DNA of 64,000 nucleotides from Maribacter sp. MMG018 (GCF_018100785.1 NZ_JAGJEC010000002.1:1178001-1242000); one strand, 5' to 3'; numbered from the stretch's first letter, positions 26,535-35,825 are shown. Translations and numbers: made by a program. Notes: generated by a model not told the origin, from the sequence alone.

Positions 26535-27752
26535 TTATATCAGTTTCTTTTTTGTCAGAATAAGCTCATCTGTTTTCCCTTTTTGCGAAATTACAATGTT
26601 TAATTTTTCTGTGTCAGTTATTTGTTTCCATTCCATATTCCAAAAATCGCAAAGTTCTTGATGCGAAAAATTGGAAACATCAATTTCGTTAACCTTTAAT
26701 AAGATAGCTCCTCTTTCTATTTTATTTTGTTTGGTAAATTTTTTCAATCCTGTTGCAACTTCTATTTTGTTGTTTTCATAATTGGCTTTAAAATCCAATT
26801 CAAAACCAAATAGTTCGTCTGGCAGGATTTCCTTTACTGGCTCTAAAAAGACTTGGTGGTTTTCCCAATCAATTGTAACTATATAATTCTCAAAAAATCT
26901 ATTACCTAAAAGTTGATAGTTGCCAACTTCACTTTCTAAAGCTATAATTTGATTGTTGAGTTTTATGTCTCCTAAAGTTATGCTTTTAGCAATGAATTTA
27001 TAATCCTTGGCTGTTTTTTTAAGTCCATATTCTATAATTGAACCTTTATTATCGGATGTGAAATTTTTAATTTTATTGGGTTGCGAAACTATTTTCGATC
27101 GTCCATTACCAGTGTCAAAATCAAATTGAGAAGCGTAACCATCGACAGTTAGTTCTACAGTTTCAGTTCCCCAACCTTTTTCGGAAAGATTAGTTGTTAG
27201 GGTGTATTCAGGCTTTTCAGTGATTAGTTGCGTAATGTCGTTAGATAAACGAATAACTTTATTTTCATAATCTATTTGCCATTTGGCTTTTTTTAATAAT
27301 GTACTGCCTACTACACCATCTAATTTATCACAGAATTTAGATTTAAAAATTTGCAAATCAAATGCAACTGCCCCAATATTAATAAACTCTACGTCCGAAA
27401 CTTTAATTTCCAATAAGGTTATTGTATTTACATTTTCATTTGTAATTAACGGACCAGATATATCAGTTGTAGAAAAAGGTTCAAATTCAAACTCGTTAAC
27501 TATAGACTTGTCAATTAAAGTTGCTTCTGCTCCAGAGTCGAATAGAAAATTATACTTTTTATCATTTTGTACAATGTCTATAAAAATATATCCGTTAACA
27601 TATCGAAATGGAATTTCAGAATTGTAGTCTTCGTTTTTTACAGTACCTTGATTGGCCCATTCCATCAATTTATCATTTTGGGCGTCTGCATTTATGCTAA
27701 ATAATGCCATTAAAATTAATAGAATGCTTGTTTTAAACATGGCCATTTTCAT
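26535..27752 (-). CDS. Exported retropepsin-like aspartyl protease with PDZ domain
   Basis: 405 residues. Signal peptide ending NADAQ. First aspartyl motif FLFDSGAEATLI (Asp72), second QFDFDTGNG around residue 215, so both lobes of a pepsin-like pair are encoded in one chain. A PDZ-like domain fills about 325-400 (KIERGAILLKVNEIDVSNFS). Family: Bacteroidota aspartyl protease/PDZ proteins, periplasmic. Substrate unknown. Single-gene cassette. Confidence 0.85.
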   Translation of the reverse strand: MKMAMFKTSILLILMALFSINADAQNDKLMEWANQGTVKNEDYNSEIPFRYVNGYIFIDIVQNDKKYNFLFDSGAEATLIDKSIVNEFEFEPFSTTDISGPLITNENVNTITLLEIKVSDVEFINIGAVAFDLQIFKSKFCDKLDGVVGSTLLKKAKWQIDYENKVIRLSNDITQLITEKPEYTLTTNLSEKGWGTETVELTVDGYASQFDFDTGNGRSKIVSQPNKIKNFTSDNKGSIIEYGLKKTAKDYKFIAKSITLGDIKLNNQIIALESEVGNYQLLGNRFFENYIVTIDWENHQVFLEPVKEILPDELFGFELDFKANYENNKIEVATGLKKFTKQNKIERGAILLKVNEIDVSNFSHQELCDFWNMEWKQITDTEKLNIVISQKGKTDELILTKKKLI

Positions 27753-27833
27753 TAAATTTTGTTCGTTCTTATACTATAGACGCTTTTTTCCGTTAAATGG
27801 TTGTCTGAACGACGGATTTTTTCTCAAATGCAT

Positions 27834-27890
27834 GGTAACGGTTCGGCTATGCACAGTGTCTCGAGAGACATTGCGTACAAGTGTTGTCGG
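27834..27890 (-). other. attC-like recombination site 9 (minimal, 57 bases)
   Basis: R'' CCGACAAC at 27883-27890, R' GTTACC preceded by C at 27834-27839. The inner part folds around GTGTCTCGAGAGACA into a single hairpin. Length equals the shortest classical attC sites. Confidence 0.7.
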
Positions 27891-27892
27891 GG

Positions 27893-28504
27893 CTATTTTT
27901 TTCTTTTTTCATATTCTTCTTCCCACCGTTCTGAGGCACTATTAACCACAGACTGAAATGTACAAGAATCCAATTTCTCAAATTCATAAGTTGACTCCGG
28001 CATTATGTGACCTAGAATACCCGTGAATGTTCCTTTTGAGCAATTGCCCTCTTTAAAATCAATAGACACTGTCCATTTTGAATAAAGGTCGATACCATCG
28101 TCAAAGAGTAATTTTTCTTTGAAGATTCCATCTTTGACTCCGTTTTTAAATTTTCCTTGATACTCGATCTTAGATACCGAAACCCAAGTTGTATCGTATT
28201 CTTTGGTCATGGGATCGTAGAATGAAGAACTGTCCAAGTGGATAAATTTAAAATCTCCATTAAGAACTTTTTGACCTTGCTCGTTAGTCTCAAAAGTATA
28301 GTGGCCACTATATTTTTCGCCAAACTTGTTTCGAATTGGAACTTTAATCAATTCCTCAAGTTCATGTCCAGGAATGGAGTCAAGTCGCTCAATTGAATAT
28401 TCAACTTGTGATTCAATCACATTTTTAGTCTGAGTTTTTTTGGTCTTGGTAGAACAACCGATTATCAGAATCAATGTCAATAAGAAGAATGTAGTTTGTT
28501 TCAC
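27893..28504 (-). CDS. Lipoprotein, unknown function
   Basis: 203 residues from GTG 28504, chosen because the longer ATG frame runs through the attC body while this one starts VKQTTFFLLTLILIIGC, a lipobox. The body is beta-rich with RMxKEYDTTW and a FKNGVKDGIFKEK segment like a MORN repeat. Exported lipoprotein of unknown role. Single gene in the cassette, whose two ends do not match each other, suggesting a hybrid cassette. Confidence 0.65.
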   Translation of the reverse strand: MKQTTFFLLTLILIIGCSTKTKKTQTKNVIESQVEYSIERLDSIPGHELEELIKVPIRNKFGEKYSGHYTFETNEQGQKVLNGDFKFIHLDSSSFYDPMTKEYDTTWVSVSKIEYQGKFKNGVKDGIFKEKLLFDDGIDLYSKWTVSIDFKEGNCSKGTFTGILGHIMPESTYEFEKLDSCTFQSVVNSASERWEEEYEKRKK

Positions 28505-28514
28505 TTTTAAATTA

Positions 28515-28648
28515 GCCTTAACGGTTAATATATAAAAAGTAGGCGATTTAGATGCGCGAAACTTTCGGTTAAGCACAAAGTTTAATACGGGCCAAAAGCC
28601 TTGAATTTATTAATGTTTCGCCTATTTCTCATTTACATTGTTGTAAGC
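28515..28648 (-). other. attC-like recombination site 10
   Basis: R'' GCTTACAAC+AA at 28640-28648, R' GTTAAGGC preceded by C at 28515-28522. Its interior (GCGATTTAGATGC...GAAACTTTCGGTTAA...ACGGGCCAAAAGCC) is almost identical to that of site 15 at 31684, 3.2 kb away. Confidence 0.7.
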
Positions 28649-28657
28649 CGTTTTACT

Positions 28658-29239
28658 CTATCTAAATTGTTTCGGTTTCGTATTTTTACTTGCATTTTCT
28701 GCTATTTCAATAATTCTTTTTTGTTTTGTTTCAGGTCTTTTGTCAAGCACGATCCAGCTCAATAGAATTTTCTTTGCCGATTTACTTAAACTCTCATAAA
28801 ATTCCAGAGCTCCATTTCTTTTGTCAAATTCTTTTTTTAAATCTTTTGGAATAATAAGAGCTTCTACTTCATCTAAAATAAACCAAGATTTATTTTTTTT
28901 CGCAATTTCAATAGATTTATAACCAGCTTCTTGCATTAGGTCTTTTGAAATTAAATATTCTACTTTACCCTTATTTACCTTAGACCAGATGCTATTAGAC
29001 TTTCTTTTACTGAAATATTGCATATACCTTTCATTGTCTATCGTCTTTTTAGTACTGTCTATCCACCCAAAGCAAAGTGCTTCGTCAACAGCATCGCTCC
29101 AACTAATAGAAGCTACTTTTGTTGATGATTTATAAAAAATTAACCAGACAGATTGTTTTAACCGATGATTTTTCTTTAACCAGTTTCTCCAATCTGTCTG
29201 GTTTTTGGGGTAATATGTTTCTATTTCTTTTTTATTCAT
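28658..29239 (-). CDS. YdeI/OmpD-associated family protein
   Basis: 193 residues from ATG 29239 (TTG four codons earlier disfavoured). Residues 1-70 carry WRNWLKKNHRLKQSVWLIFYK and SISWSDAVDEALCFGWIDS, the hallmark of the YdeI/OmdA family; WSKVNKGKVEYL and LPKDLKKEF follow as usual, and the C-terminus has the family's RPETKQKRI helix. The family is cytoplasmic, linked in places to peptide or bacteriocin resistance, without a known reaction. Confidence 0.85.
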   Translation of the reverse strand: MNKKEIETYYPKNQTDWRNWLKKNHRLKQSVWLIFYKSSTKVASISWSDAVDEALCFGWIDSTKKTIDNERYMQYFSKRKSNSIWSKVNKGKVEYLISKDLMQEAGYKSIEIAKKNKSWFILDEVEALIIPKDLKKEFDKRNGALEFYESLSKSAKKILLSWIVLDKRPETKQKRIIEIAENASKNTKPKQFR

Positions 29240-29293
29240 TCTGTTCTTCAAACCATTTTAAAATCGTTTGATTAGTTTCTTATGGTTCTTCTT

Positions 29294-29395
29294 GTTGAAC
29301 GCAATGTCCTAAAGATTTTGCGACCTTATAAAAATACTCAAACCTTACGATTAAGCCCTACCCCACTTATAGTTAACAGGTTGTGTTGGGGTTTC
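29294..29395 (-). other. attC-like site 11 (degenerate)
   Basis: R'' CCCCAAC at 29385-29391, R' GTTCAAC preceded by C at 29294-29300. Interior keeps part of the long-type block (CTTATAAAAATACTCAAACC) but the site is truncated to about 100 bases, and its R' does not match the R'' of the flanked gene. Confidence 0.5.
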
Positions 29396-29404
29396 GTTAT
29401 TTAT

Positions 29405-29908
29405 TCATTCTTCTGTTGCTTTTTTGACACTTTTAATTATCTCCTCATAATCGAATTTTGAATACGAACCTTCGCTTAAAACCCTTTTACCTGTCTGCAC
29501 TATTTTATAGTCCTCCTTTTCCCAATCAAAAATGTGGATAGTCACTTTAAAAACTTCATTTAGTTCTTTAAAGTTCATTTTTCCATTTATGTAACCAAAG
29601 TTTTTCTCTGTTTCTATTATTTTAATTGGGATTCCGTTATTCAGATAAATAATTGTCCTTAAACGACCGTAAGAAAGTCCGGTTAACTTAACTATTTTGA
29701 AAATCTGTTTTTTATTGCCCCAAACTTTAATATATCCGCTACCATATTTAGTAACTCCCATTAATTGCCCCAAATCAAATTGAGTTTCCACAAGAGTGGA
29801 ATCCGATTCTATGGATTTTACTTCGTTATTAATTCGGTCAATGTCACTCTCTTGGCCAAAAGCTAAAAATCCGATTAAGGTCAATATGATTATAATTGTT
29901 TTTTTCAT
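29405..29908 (-). CDS. Exported protein, unknown function
   Basis: 167 residues from ATG 29908; the longer frame overlaps the recombination core. Signal peptide MKKTIIIILTLIGFLAFGQ. Mature part mixed alpha/beta with a KYGSGYIKVWGNKKQIFKI segment; no family recognised. Single-gene cassette. Confidence 0.7.
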   Translation of the reverse strand: MKKTIIIILTLIGFLAFGQESDIDRINNEVKSIESDSTLVETQFDLGQLMGVTKYGSGYIKVWGNKKQIFKIVKLTGLSYGRLRTIIYLNNGIPIKIIETEKNFGYINGKMNFKELNEVFKVTIHIFDWEKEDYKIVQTGKRVLSEGSYSKFDYEEIIKSVKKATEE

Positions 29909-29915
29909 AATTGAT

Positions 29916-30009
29916 GTCAACGCTTGGGTTAAACGTAGTACAGTTTTGTGTGCGAGGATTTTCCGAATGAAAATCGGACGTAGTAAACCCTCAACTACCT
30001 TTGTTTAAG
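29916..30009 (-). other. attC-like site 12
   Basis: R'' CTTAAAC+AAA at 30003-30009 and R' GTTGAC preceded by C at 29916-29921. The inner hairpin around GATTTTCCG...CGGA (29957-29979) is visible. Weak flank pairing. Confidence 0.5.
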
Positions 30010-30023
30010 CCCAAAATTGAGGA

Positions 30024-30872
30024 TTAATTTTTACTCAGATCCAATTCCATTTCTAATTGTTCTATATAACACTCAAAACCTAATGATTTAAAAAAACCGG
30101 TTAAATGATTTGACTTTTTATCTACATTAATTACAGAAAATGAGCTTCCATATTGTTCTGCCAAATCAGACATTAGTTTTGTGGCGATTCCCTTTTTCCT
30201 AAATGATTTATGAATGGCAATTTGTTGTATTTTTTTGCTTTTGGGGTTGTAAACTGCATAGCCTATCAATTGCCCATTAATATATGCGGCCCGAGCATCA
30301 TTATCCTTCTTCAAATCGTTCAAAACATTTTTAGAGTTTTGCCACGTTGTATGAATGTCCCAAAAAGATTCCATTAAATCCCAGTCATAGTTCTGTAGTT
30401 CGGTAGTTTCTACAATGGTATTAGAACTTTTAGACGTAAAAACACCTTTAAAACAAGCTAATTCCCTGGTTATCTTAAAACCAACCTTTTCATAAGATTT
30501 TATAGCAGGAGTATTTTTACTTATTACCTCGAGAACAATTTTGTCAATTCCTTTTTCCTTTAGAATGGGCAAAACGTAATCGTACATTTTTTTTGTAATT
30601 CCTTGCCCTCTGTTCTGGGACACAACACCGGTCCCTCCGTTATAGACCACTTTTTGATTGTTGATTGTGTCAAATCCGTGTAAAACAAAAGCGATTAGTT
30701 TTTCATTCTCAAAAACACCAACGGATAAATCAAAATTGATTTTATCTGAAGTCATTTTTGATACCAATTGATCTTCAGTTAATTTAAAAGGTACAAAATA
30801 GTCCGCAAATGATTTATTGAATACGTCTAAAATATCTTTGCTGTTGACACTTTCTAAACTCTTAAAATTCAT
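30024..30872 (-). CDS. Tandem-GNAT N-acetyltransferase
   Basis: 282 residues. Two GNAT folds in one chain: the first (1-145) has the acetyl-CoA loop QNRGQGITKKMYDYVLP, the second (about 150-282) has SFRKKGIATKLMSDLAE. Each is followed by the usual NxxSxxFFxxxGF type of end (KNTPAIKSYEKVGF; KSNHLTGFFKSLGF). Cytoplasmic acyltransferase; substrate unknown, small amines or antibiotics are possible. Single-gene cassette. Confidence 0.9.
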   Translation of the reverse strand: MNFKSLESVNSKDILDVFNKSFADYFVPFKLTEDQLVSKMTSDKINFDLSVGVFENEKLIAFVLHGFDTINNQKVVYNGGTGVVSQNRGQGITKKMYDYVLPILKEKGIDKIVLEVISKNTPAIKSYEKVGFKITRELACFKGVFTSKSSNTIVETTELQNYDWDLMESFWDIHTTWQNSKNVLNDLKKDNDARAAYINGQLIGYAVYNPKSKKIQQIAIHKSFRKKGIATKLMSDLAEQYGSSFSVINVDKKSNHLTGFFKSLGFECYIEQLEMELDLSKN

Positions 30873-30888
30873 TTATTTCTAAAATTAC

Positions 30889-31085
30889 CGTTAACGATCT
30901 TGTATATATAAATAGCATATAAATAGACACCAACTTTTAGGGTAAAATACAGGCCGAATTTTTAAATTTTATTACTTATTTAATGTTTGGAAATTTGTCA
31001 AATCTAAAATTTTGGCGACTTGGCAAAAATGTCCGAACCATAGTGTCAGAAGGCATTCAAGCTATTTTTCACATGGGTTGTTAGC
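30889..31085 (-). other. attC-like site 13
   Basis: R'' GCTAAC+AA at 31080-31085, R' GTTAACG preceded by C at 30889-30895. Interior GGAAATTTGTCAAATCTAAA relates it to sites 6 and 8. R'' pairs 5 of 6 with 31684-31689. Confidence 0.6.
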
Positions 31086-31161
31086 TATAGTTCTTTAGTC
31101 CGCTTCCAGGTTAAAACTACTTCTATTTCTGGATATTTTTATCAGAGAACCTTACGTAATG

Positions 31162-31638
31162 TTATGGAAAATCTTTTTTCAACTTTCTTCTCTCTAAAAA
31201 CTCTTCGGTAGTTTCCCAAATAGCGGGCATATATTCGAAACTGCCACTGTATTCAAATTCTATGATTTCACCAGAGCCTAGCTTTTCATTACCTAATAAA
31301 TAATAACTATCCCCAACATGATTGCTGAAATATTTTTTAGCCGAAGTGAAAATTATTGTATCACCAACTTTATATTTTTTAAGTATTGTTGTGTCATTTT
31401 CAAAAGCTTCTTCAGTAGAAACATCAATGTAATAATTACTAAATCTATTTAGGTTATCTGAATTTTGCCTTAACGCCGACGGTTGCTTGACTAAAAAAGG
31501 TTTATTTAAGTAATCTTTAAATGGTGATTCTTGCGAAATATTTTCTATTGACGAGTAACTTATAAACCAAAGGAACAAACCAACAAATAAGAGTACGGTA
31601 ATTAATATGCCTAATATGATTTTCTTGGATTTCTTCAT
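31162..31638 (-). CDS. Single-span membrane protein, unknown function
   Basis: 158 residues. One N-terminal membrane helix (about 7-29, IILGILITVLLFVGLFLWFI) without a cleavage site, then a 125-residue periplasmic part containing PFLVKQPSALRQ and KKYFSNHVGDSYYLLG. No family recognised. Single-gene cassette with a 75-base untranslated 3' end before the site. Confidence 0.65.
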   Translation of the reverse strand: MKKSKKIILGILITVLLFVGLFLWFISYSSIENISQESPFKDYLNKPFLVKQPSALRQNSDNLNRFSNYYIDVSTEEAFENDTTILKKYKVGDTIIFTSAKKYFSNHVGDSYYLLGNEKLGSGEIIEFEYSGSFEYMPAIWETTEEFLERRKLKKDFP

Positions 31639-31683
31639 TTCTTATTTTAATTCTAAGCAGTCAATAAGGTATTCATAGATGAA

Positions 31684-31832
31684 ACTAACGTTCAGCATAT
31701 AAAAAAATAGGCGATTTAGATGCGTGAAACTTTCGGTTAAACACAAAGCTTAATACGGGCCAAAAGCCTTGATCTTATTACTTTTTCCCTATATTTTTAA
31801 GTTTCTAATTTCAGATGAATTATGATAGTTAC
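31684..31832 (-). other. attC-like site 14
   Basis: R' GTTAGT preceded by C at 31684-31689; R'' GTAAC at 31828-31832 lacks the AA. The interior duplicates that of the site at 28515 with few changes. Confidence 0.55.
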
Positions 31833-31863
31833 AATTGGTTAATGGAAACAGTCTCTATAGTTT

Positions 31864-32307
31864 TCAATTTTGCAATTTATCTGAATTATCGATTCGTATA
31901 AAATTATAGACGCCTTTTCCTTCTGCTATTAATTCATCTTTTTGAAAGGCTTTCATTTTCGTTACAAGTATTCTATTGCCTAATCTAACGATTTTTCCTT
32001 CTACAATTATTGGTAATGCTTCTGCCCCTTTTAGATAATCTATCCTTAAATCAATTGTAGCTAACTTATCTTCAAAAGAAGTAAAGTGAGTACCACCGGC
32101 AATTCCGCCTACAGAATCCATTATGGTAGCAATAATTCCTCCATGCCATCTGTTTCGTCTAATATCTCCTACAACTTCATCTCTAAAAGGAACACTAACT
32201 CTAACAAATCCTTTTTCCAGTACTAATAGTTTTAGTCCTAAAAATTTGTGGATTGGAATTCCCTCTTCAATTGTCTTTTTAATAAATTCTATGTTTTTTT
32301 CTATCAT
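31864..32307 (-). CDS. PaaI-family hotdog thioesterase
   Basis: 147 residues. Hotdog fold with the PaaI signature WHGGIIATIMDSVGGIAGG, where Asp and the HGG loop line the active site, and LATIDLRIDYLKGA as the next strand. Expected to hydrolyse an acyl-CoA; substrate unknown. Cytoplasmic, single-gene cassette. Length is normal for the family. Confidence 0.85.
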   Translation of the reverse strand: MIEKNIEFIKKTIEEGIPIHKFLGLKLLVLEKGFVRVSVPFRDEVVGDIRRNRWHGGIIATIMDSVGGIAGGTHFTSFEDKLATIDLRIDYLKGAEALPIIVEGKIVRLGNRILVTKMKAFQKDELIAEGKGVYNFIRIDNSDKLQN

Positions 32308-32340
32308 TTATTATTGTTTTAAACCTCTAGGGATAGCTTG

Positions 32341-32473
32341 CAGGTAACGGCTCGGCTATGCCTAGTTGCGTGGTTTAGCACTTAACGTTACAAGTACACA
32401 CCAAACTGAAAATCCTCACGGATTTTCAGAAGTAGGCTAGCACTAGCAAAAAAATTTGGCCATTGTTATAGCC
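32341..32473 (-). other. attC-like site 15 (medium type)
   Basis: R'' GGCTATAAC+AA at 32465-32473 and R' GTTACCTG preceded by C at 32341-32348. Carries the medium-class interior (ACAAGTACACACCAAACTGA) with an internal hairpin TGAAAATCC/GGATTTTCA. R'' pairs 8 of 9 with 33185-33193. Confidence 0.75.
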
Positions 32474-32483
32474 AGTTTTTTTA

Positions 32484-33155
32484 TTATCCATTTAGTTGCT
32501 TTTTTAAGTCAAGTGTCAAACTATAATTTTCCTCAATTGGGACTAATTTTCTATCGACTTTTTCTATATCCTTACCTTCTTTAGTCCACAAAAATGGTAT
32601 GAAAGAAAACACTTGATTTCCATTTCCTTGTTGAATATCTCTTTCCCAATTCTCCCATCGAAATAGCTCATAAAATTTATCTAAGTCTCCTGTTAATGTC
32701 CAATATAAAAAGTCCGAATATCCAATGTCTAAACATTCCCATTCGAGTGTGTCTTGAGGTAAATAATATATTTTTCCGATTTCTGTTCCAATTCCACCTG
32801 CGTTGATTGCAAAATAACCTCCAATAATGTCATCAGCTATTAATAAATGAGAAGGTCGTTCTCCATAATTTTCAAAAGTTTTTCCTTTATTCCATTCGCT
32901 CAATCCTCTGTCAAGTTTTTCGCTTCCTGAACCCAGAATTCTGAGCCAGCCTTTACTAATCAAAATTCCGCCTGTTTCGTAAATGACAGCTCCCATTGGT
33001 GAGCGCGTAGTGACTTGAGTATTTATCAATTCTCTTTCAGCCCGTTTATCGTTTTTCGGCAATATTTCATATTCATTAGTCGCTTCTCCTAACCACTCAT
33101 TGACCAAATCCCAACCAGGTTCATTTAAATTGATTAGTTCAGTTAATTCTTTCAT
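32484..33155 (-). CDS. DUF2625 family protein
   Basis: 223 residues matching the DUF2625 pattern throughout: ELINLNEPGWDLV..WL, then QVTTRSPMGAVIYETGG and GWLRILGSGSEKLDR near 45-85, NAGGIG, and DFLYWTLTGDLDKFYELFRW near 150. Family of unknown function, cytoplasmic, scattered among bacteria. Single-gene cassette. Confidence 0.85.
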   Translation of the reverse strand: MKELTELINLNEPGWDLVNEWLGEATNEYEILPKNDKRAERELINTQVTTRSPMGAVIYETGGILISKGWLRILGSGSEKLDRGLSEWNKGKTFENYGERPSHLLIADDIIGGYFAINAGGIGTEIGKIYYLPQDTLEWECLDIGYSDFLYWTLTGDLDKFYELFRWENWERDIQQGNGNQVFSFIPFLWTKEGKDIEKVDRKLVPIEENYSLTLDLKKQLNG

Positions 33156-33184
33156 TTTGTTTTAATTCTCGATTTTGTCAAATT

Positions 33185-33318
33185 GGCTACAACTATCTCC
33201 GCTATGAGTAGTTGCATGATTTAGCCGTTAACTTTGCAAGTACGCACCAAACTGAAAATCCACGAGAATTTTAGTAAGTAGGCTATAACTAGCCATTACT
33301 TACCGCCATTGTTCGCAG
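33185..33318 (-). other. attC-like site 16 (medium type)
   Basis: R'' CTGCGAAC+AA at 33311-33318, R' GTTGTAGCC at 33185-33193 but preceded by A rather than C. Interior of the medium class (GCAAGTACGCACCAAACTGA). Confidence 0.65.
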
Positions 33319-33342
33319 TTGTTTTTTTATTCTTTTTTGACG

Positions 33343-33699
33343 TTAAACACTTTCTCCAAAAGTCAATAAATTACTGTCTGGGTCAAGTATTGCAAATTCC
33401 TTTTGTTTCCAAGGTTTTAATTCCAACTTGCCGTTCGGGTGAATTTTAGTTTTATTGTCCAATAATGATTTATAATATTCGTCAATATTGTCAGTCCGAA
33501 TATAAACTTGTCCATAATTTTCTTTCGGGTCAAGTTCTTTAAATTCAAAGAAATGGATTTGGATTTGGTCTTTTTCCATCATCAAATATCCGTCAAAATC
33601 AGCACTCCCAAATTCTTTAAACCCTAATCGTTTTGAGTAAAATTCCCGTGTCACATTTTTGTCACGCATTGGTAATTTTGGATTAATGTCTGTTAGCAT
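33343..33699 (-). CDS. VOC-family (glyoxalase/bleomycin resistance) protein
   Basis: 118 residues. Two beta-alpha-beta-beta-beta modules: LPMRDKNVTREFYSKRLGF at the start, IQIHFFEFKE and QVYIRTDNIDEYY, and EFAILDPDSNLLTFGE at the end with a metal/active-site Glu. This matches bleomycin-binding and related small VOC proteins. Resistance to a small molecule is possible; substrate not predictable. Single-gene cassette. Confidence 0.85.
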   Translation of the reverse strand: MLTDINPKLPMRDKNVTREFYSKRLGFKEFGSADFDGYLMMEKDQIQIHFFEFKELDPKENYGQVYIRTDNIDEYYKSLLDNKTKIHPNGKLELKPWKQKEFAILDPDSNLLTFGESV

Positions 33700-33781
33700 A
33701 ATATTCTATTCACTCTTTTAATTTTCCAAATAAGTTCAATATTAACCATTTCCCTTGTTCATGACGGTTTTCTTAAATCAC

Positions 33782-33976
33782 CACCAACGGTCTCGGCTAT
33801 GCGGAGTGCCGGACTGAACAGTGATAATGTTTGAGCAATCCGTAAAACTGAGCCAAACCAATTTCCGTGGCTTAAATTTATCGAAAATAAGACGTCAAAA
33901 CTTGTTTTGGCAGATGAATCCCGATAAACTTTCATCAACCATTAAAATCCGCATTATTTATGGTCATTGTTGTGCG
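33782..33976 (-). other. attC-like site 17
   Basis: R'' CGCACAAC+AA at 33969-33976 and R' GTTGGTG preceded by C at 33782-33788. Arms CGGCTATGCGGAGTG / CATTATTTATGG are weak. Interior unlike the main classes. Confidence 0.6.
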
Positions 33977-33983
33977 ATAGTTT

Positions 33984-34901
33984 TTAATTAAATGAAGCCC
34001 GAAATTCCAATGGTGTTTGATTGGTTTTGGATTTAAATAACTTGTTGAATGATTGTGAATGTTCAAACCCCAATTCATATGCAATTTCGCTTACCGATAA
34101 GTTTGTTGTAGATAACTTAGTCTTAGCTTTTTCTATTACTTTATTGTGGATATGTTGTTGTGTCGTTTGTCCTGTTAAACTTTTAAGCATGCTACTTAAA
34201 TAATCTGTCGTGAGATTTAAGTTTTGTGAAATGTATTTAACCGTAGGTAAGCCTTTATCAAAATCACCATCCCTTTTAAAATAATCTTCCAAAAGAATTT
34301 CCAATCTATCCAGTATTTGGTGATTGGATTTTTTACGAGTCAAAAATTGACGCTGATAAAACCGCTCGGCATAATTAAGTAATAATTCTAGTTGACTTAT
34401 TATAATGTGTTGACTGAACTGATCTAGGTTTGTTTGATATTCACCTTTTATATTTTGAAGAATCTCAAAGATTGTATTCTCTTCCTTTTCGGATAAAAAT
34501 AGCGCCTCACGAACGGAGTAATTCAGAAACGAGTACTTTTTTATGTTTGTTGCCAACGAAGTTCCAAACAAAAAATCAGGATGGATTGCTAGAATCCATC
34601 CTGAAGGATTGCTTTTCAAATCATCTTCGATCAATTGGACCGAAATAACTTGTTCTGGCGAGAAAAAAGTCATTAAGCCCTCATCAAAATCATACGATTC
34701 TTGACCATAGCGATATTTGCCAACAACATTTCGTTTTATTGAAATCGTATAAAATTCTTGCACCCATTTCAATTCATTATTCACCGGTGTTGGTTTTATT
34801 TCACTATAATCAATGAGGCTGATCAACGGATGATTTGGTGGGGCAATGTTGTTGAAACGATGCAATTCGTTTATAGTCTTTAGTCTTGTTAGATTTGACA
34901 T
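33984..34901 (-). CDS. AraC-family transcriptional regulator
   Basis: 305 residues. N-terminal cupin-like ligand domain and a C-terminal AraC double HTH (about 205-300: YISQNLNLTTDYLSSMLKSL..., then IAYELGFEHSQSFNKLFKSK). Encoded 57 bases downstream of the SDR gene on the same strand in the same cassette, so it likely controls that enzyme. Helper-type AraC/SDR pairs of this kind are common in Bacteroidota. Confidence 0.9.
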   Translation of the reverse strand: MSNLTRLKTINELHRFNNIAPPNHPLISLIDYSEIKPTPVNNELKWVQEFYTISIKRNVVGKYRYGQESYDFDEGLMTFFSPEQVISVQLIEDDLKSNPSGWILAIHPDFLFGTSLATNIKKYSFLNYSVREALFLSEKEENTIFEILQNIKGEYQTNLDQFSQHIIISQLELLLNYAERFYQRQFLTRKKSNHQILDRLEILLEDYFKRDGDFDKGLPTVKYISQNLNLTTDYLSSMLKSLTGQTTQQHIHNKVIEKAKTKLSTTNLSVSEIAYELGFEHSQSFNKLFKSKTNQTPLEFRASFN

Positions 34902-34958
34902 TAATAAATTATTGAAATTAATAATGACTTTTTATGCAATTCTTAGTGTTTTTACTGC

Positions 34959-35825
34959 CTAAAAAGGAAAATCTGCGTTTGTTGTTTCTTTAGCCCAATC
35001 CCAAAGCTTGGCATTTAAAGTTTCGTTTAAAGCGGCTGCATCAATTTTTGCTAAAGCTGGCTTTCCTTTTTGTTCATTTTCTCCGTCCGGCCCCCAATAT
35101 TGCCCTCCTTTTGCGTCTTCACGTAAACAAGCGGCCAATGTAGGTTGAGCGCCTTCCCTAGCAGTCATTAGTTCGAGTGAGGCAAGCATATCCTTGTCCA
35201 TATGTACTTGCAAGTCTGTTTTGCCGAACCCTGGATGCGCAGCTAAAGATTTAATTTGACTTCCACTTTGTTTCAATCGTTTGTCAAATTCTAGTGCAAA
35301 AATGATATCGGCCAATTTGCTCTGTCCGTACTCTCTCCAATTATTATATTCTTTTTCTAATCGGAAATTGTCAAAATCAATAGTTGCACCTCTATGCGCA
35401 ATACTACTTAATGTCACAACTCTAGCACCTTTAGTTGAATCCAATAAGTTAAAAAGGTGGCCTGTTAGGGCATAATGACCAACGAAGTTTACCCCGAACT
35501 GAATTTCAAAACCATCTTCTGTTTTTGCTGGTGGCGGAATCATGATTCCTGCGTTGTTAATCAATAAATCGAGACTTGATTCAGTTTGTATCACTTTGTC
35601 CGCAAAAGCTTTCACAGAGCTCAAATTAGCTAAATCCAGATGAGAATATAATAACTCACCTGTTCCTCCATCAGCTTCCATTCTTTGGATAGCATTTAGT
35701 GCTTTTTCTTGATTGCGACAAGCAATATAAACTTTTGCTCCCTTTTTATATAAGTCCAAGGCGGTTTCAAATCCAATACCTGTGTTAGAACCTGTTACGA
35801 TTGCCACTTTATCTGATAAATCCAT
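34959..35825 (-). CDS. Short-chain dehydrogenase/reductase
   Basis: 288 residues. Rossmann start VAIVTGSNTGIGFETA, NNAGI motif near 90, catalytic Ser in LSSIAHRG and YGQSK (YxxxK), typical of the classical SDR/retinol-dehydrogenase-like group that ends in a short C-terminal WDWAKE. NAD(P)-dependent oxidoreductase, cytoplasmic, substrate unknown. First gene of a two-gene cassette with the AraC regulator. Confidence 0.9.
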   Translation of the reverse strand: MDLSDKVAIVTGSNTGIGFETALDLYKKGAKVYIACRNQEKALNAIQRMEADGGTGELLYSHLDLANLSSVKAFADKVIQTESSLDLLINNAGIMIPPPAKTEDGFEIQFGVNFVGHYALTGHLFNLLDSTKGARVVTLSSIAHRGATIDFDNFRLEKEYNNWREYGQSKLADIIFALEFDKRLKQSGSQIKSLAAHPGFGKTDLQVHMDKDMLASLELMTAREGAQPTLAACLREDAKGGQYWGPDGENEQKGKPALAKIDAAALNETLNAKLWDWAKETTNADFPF

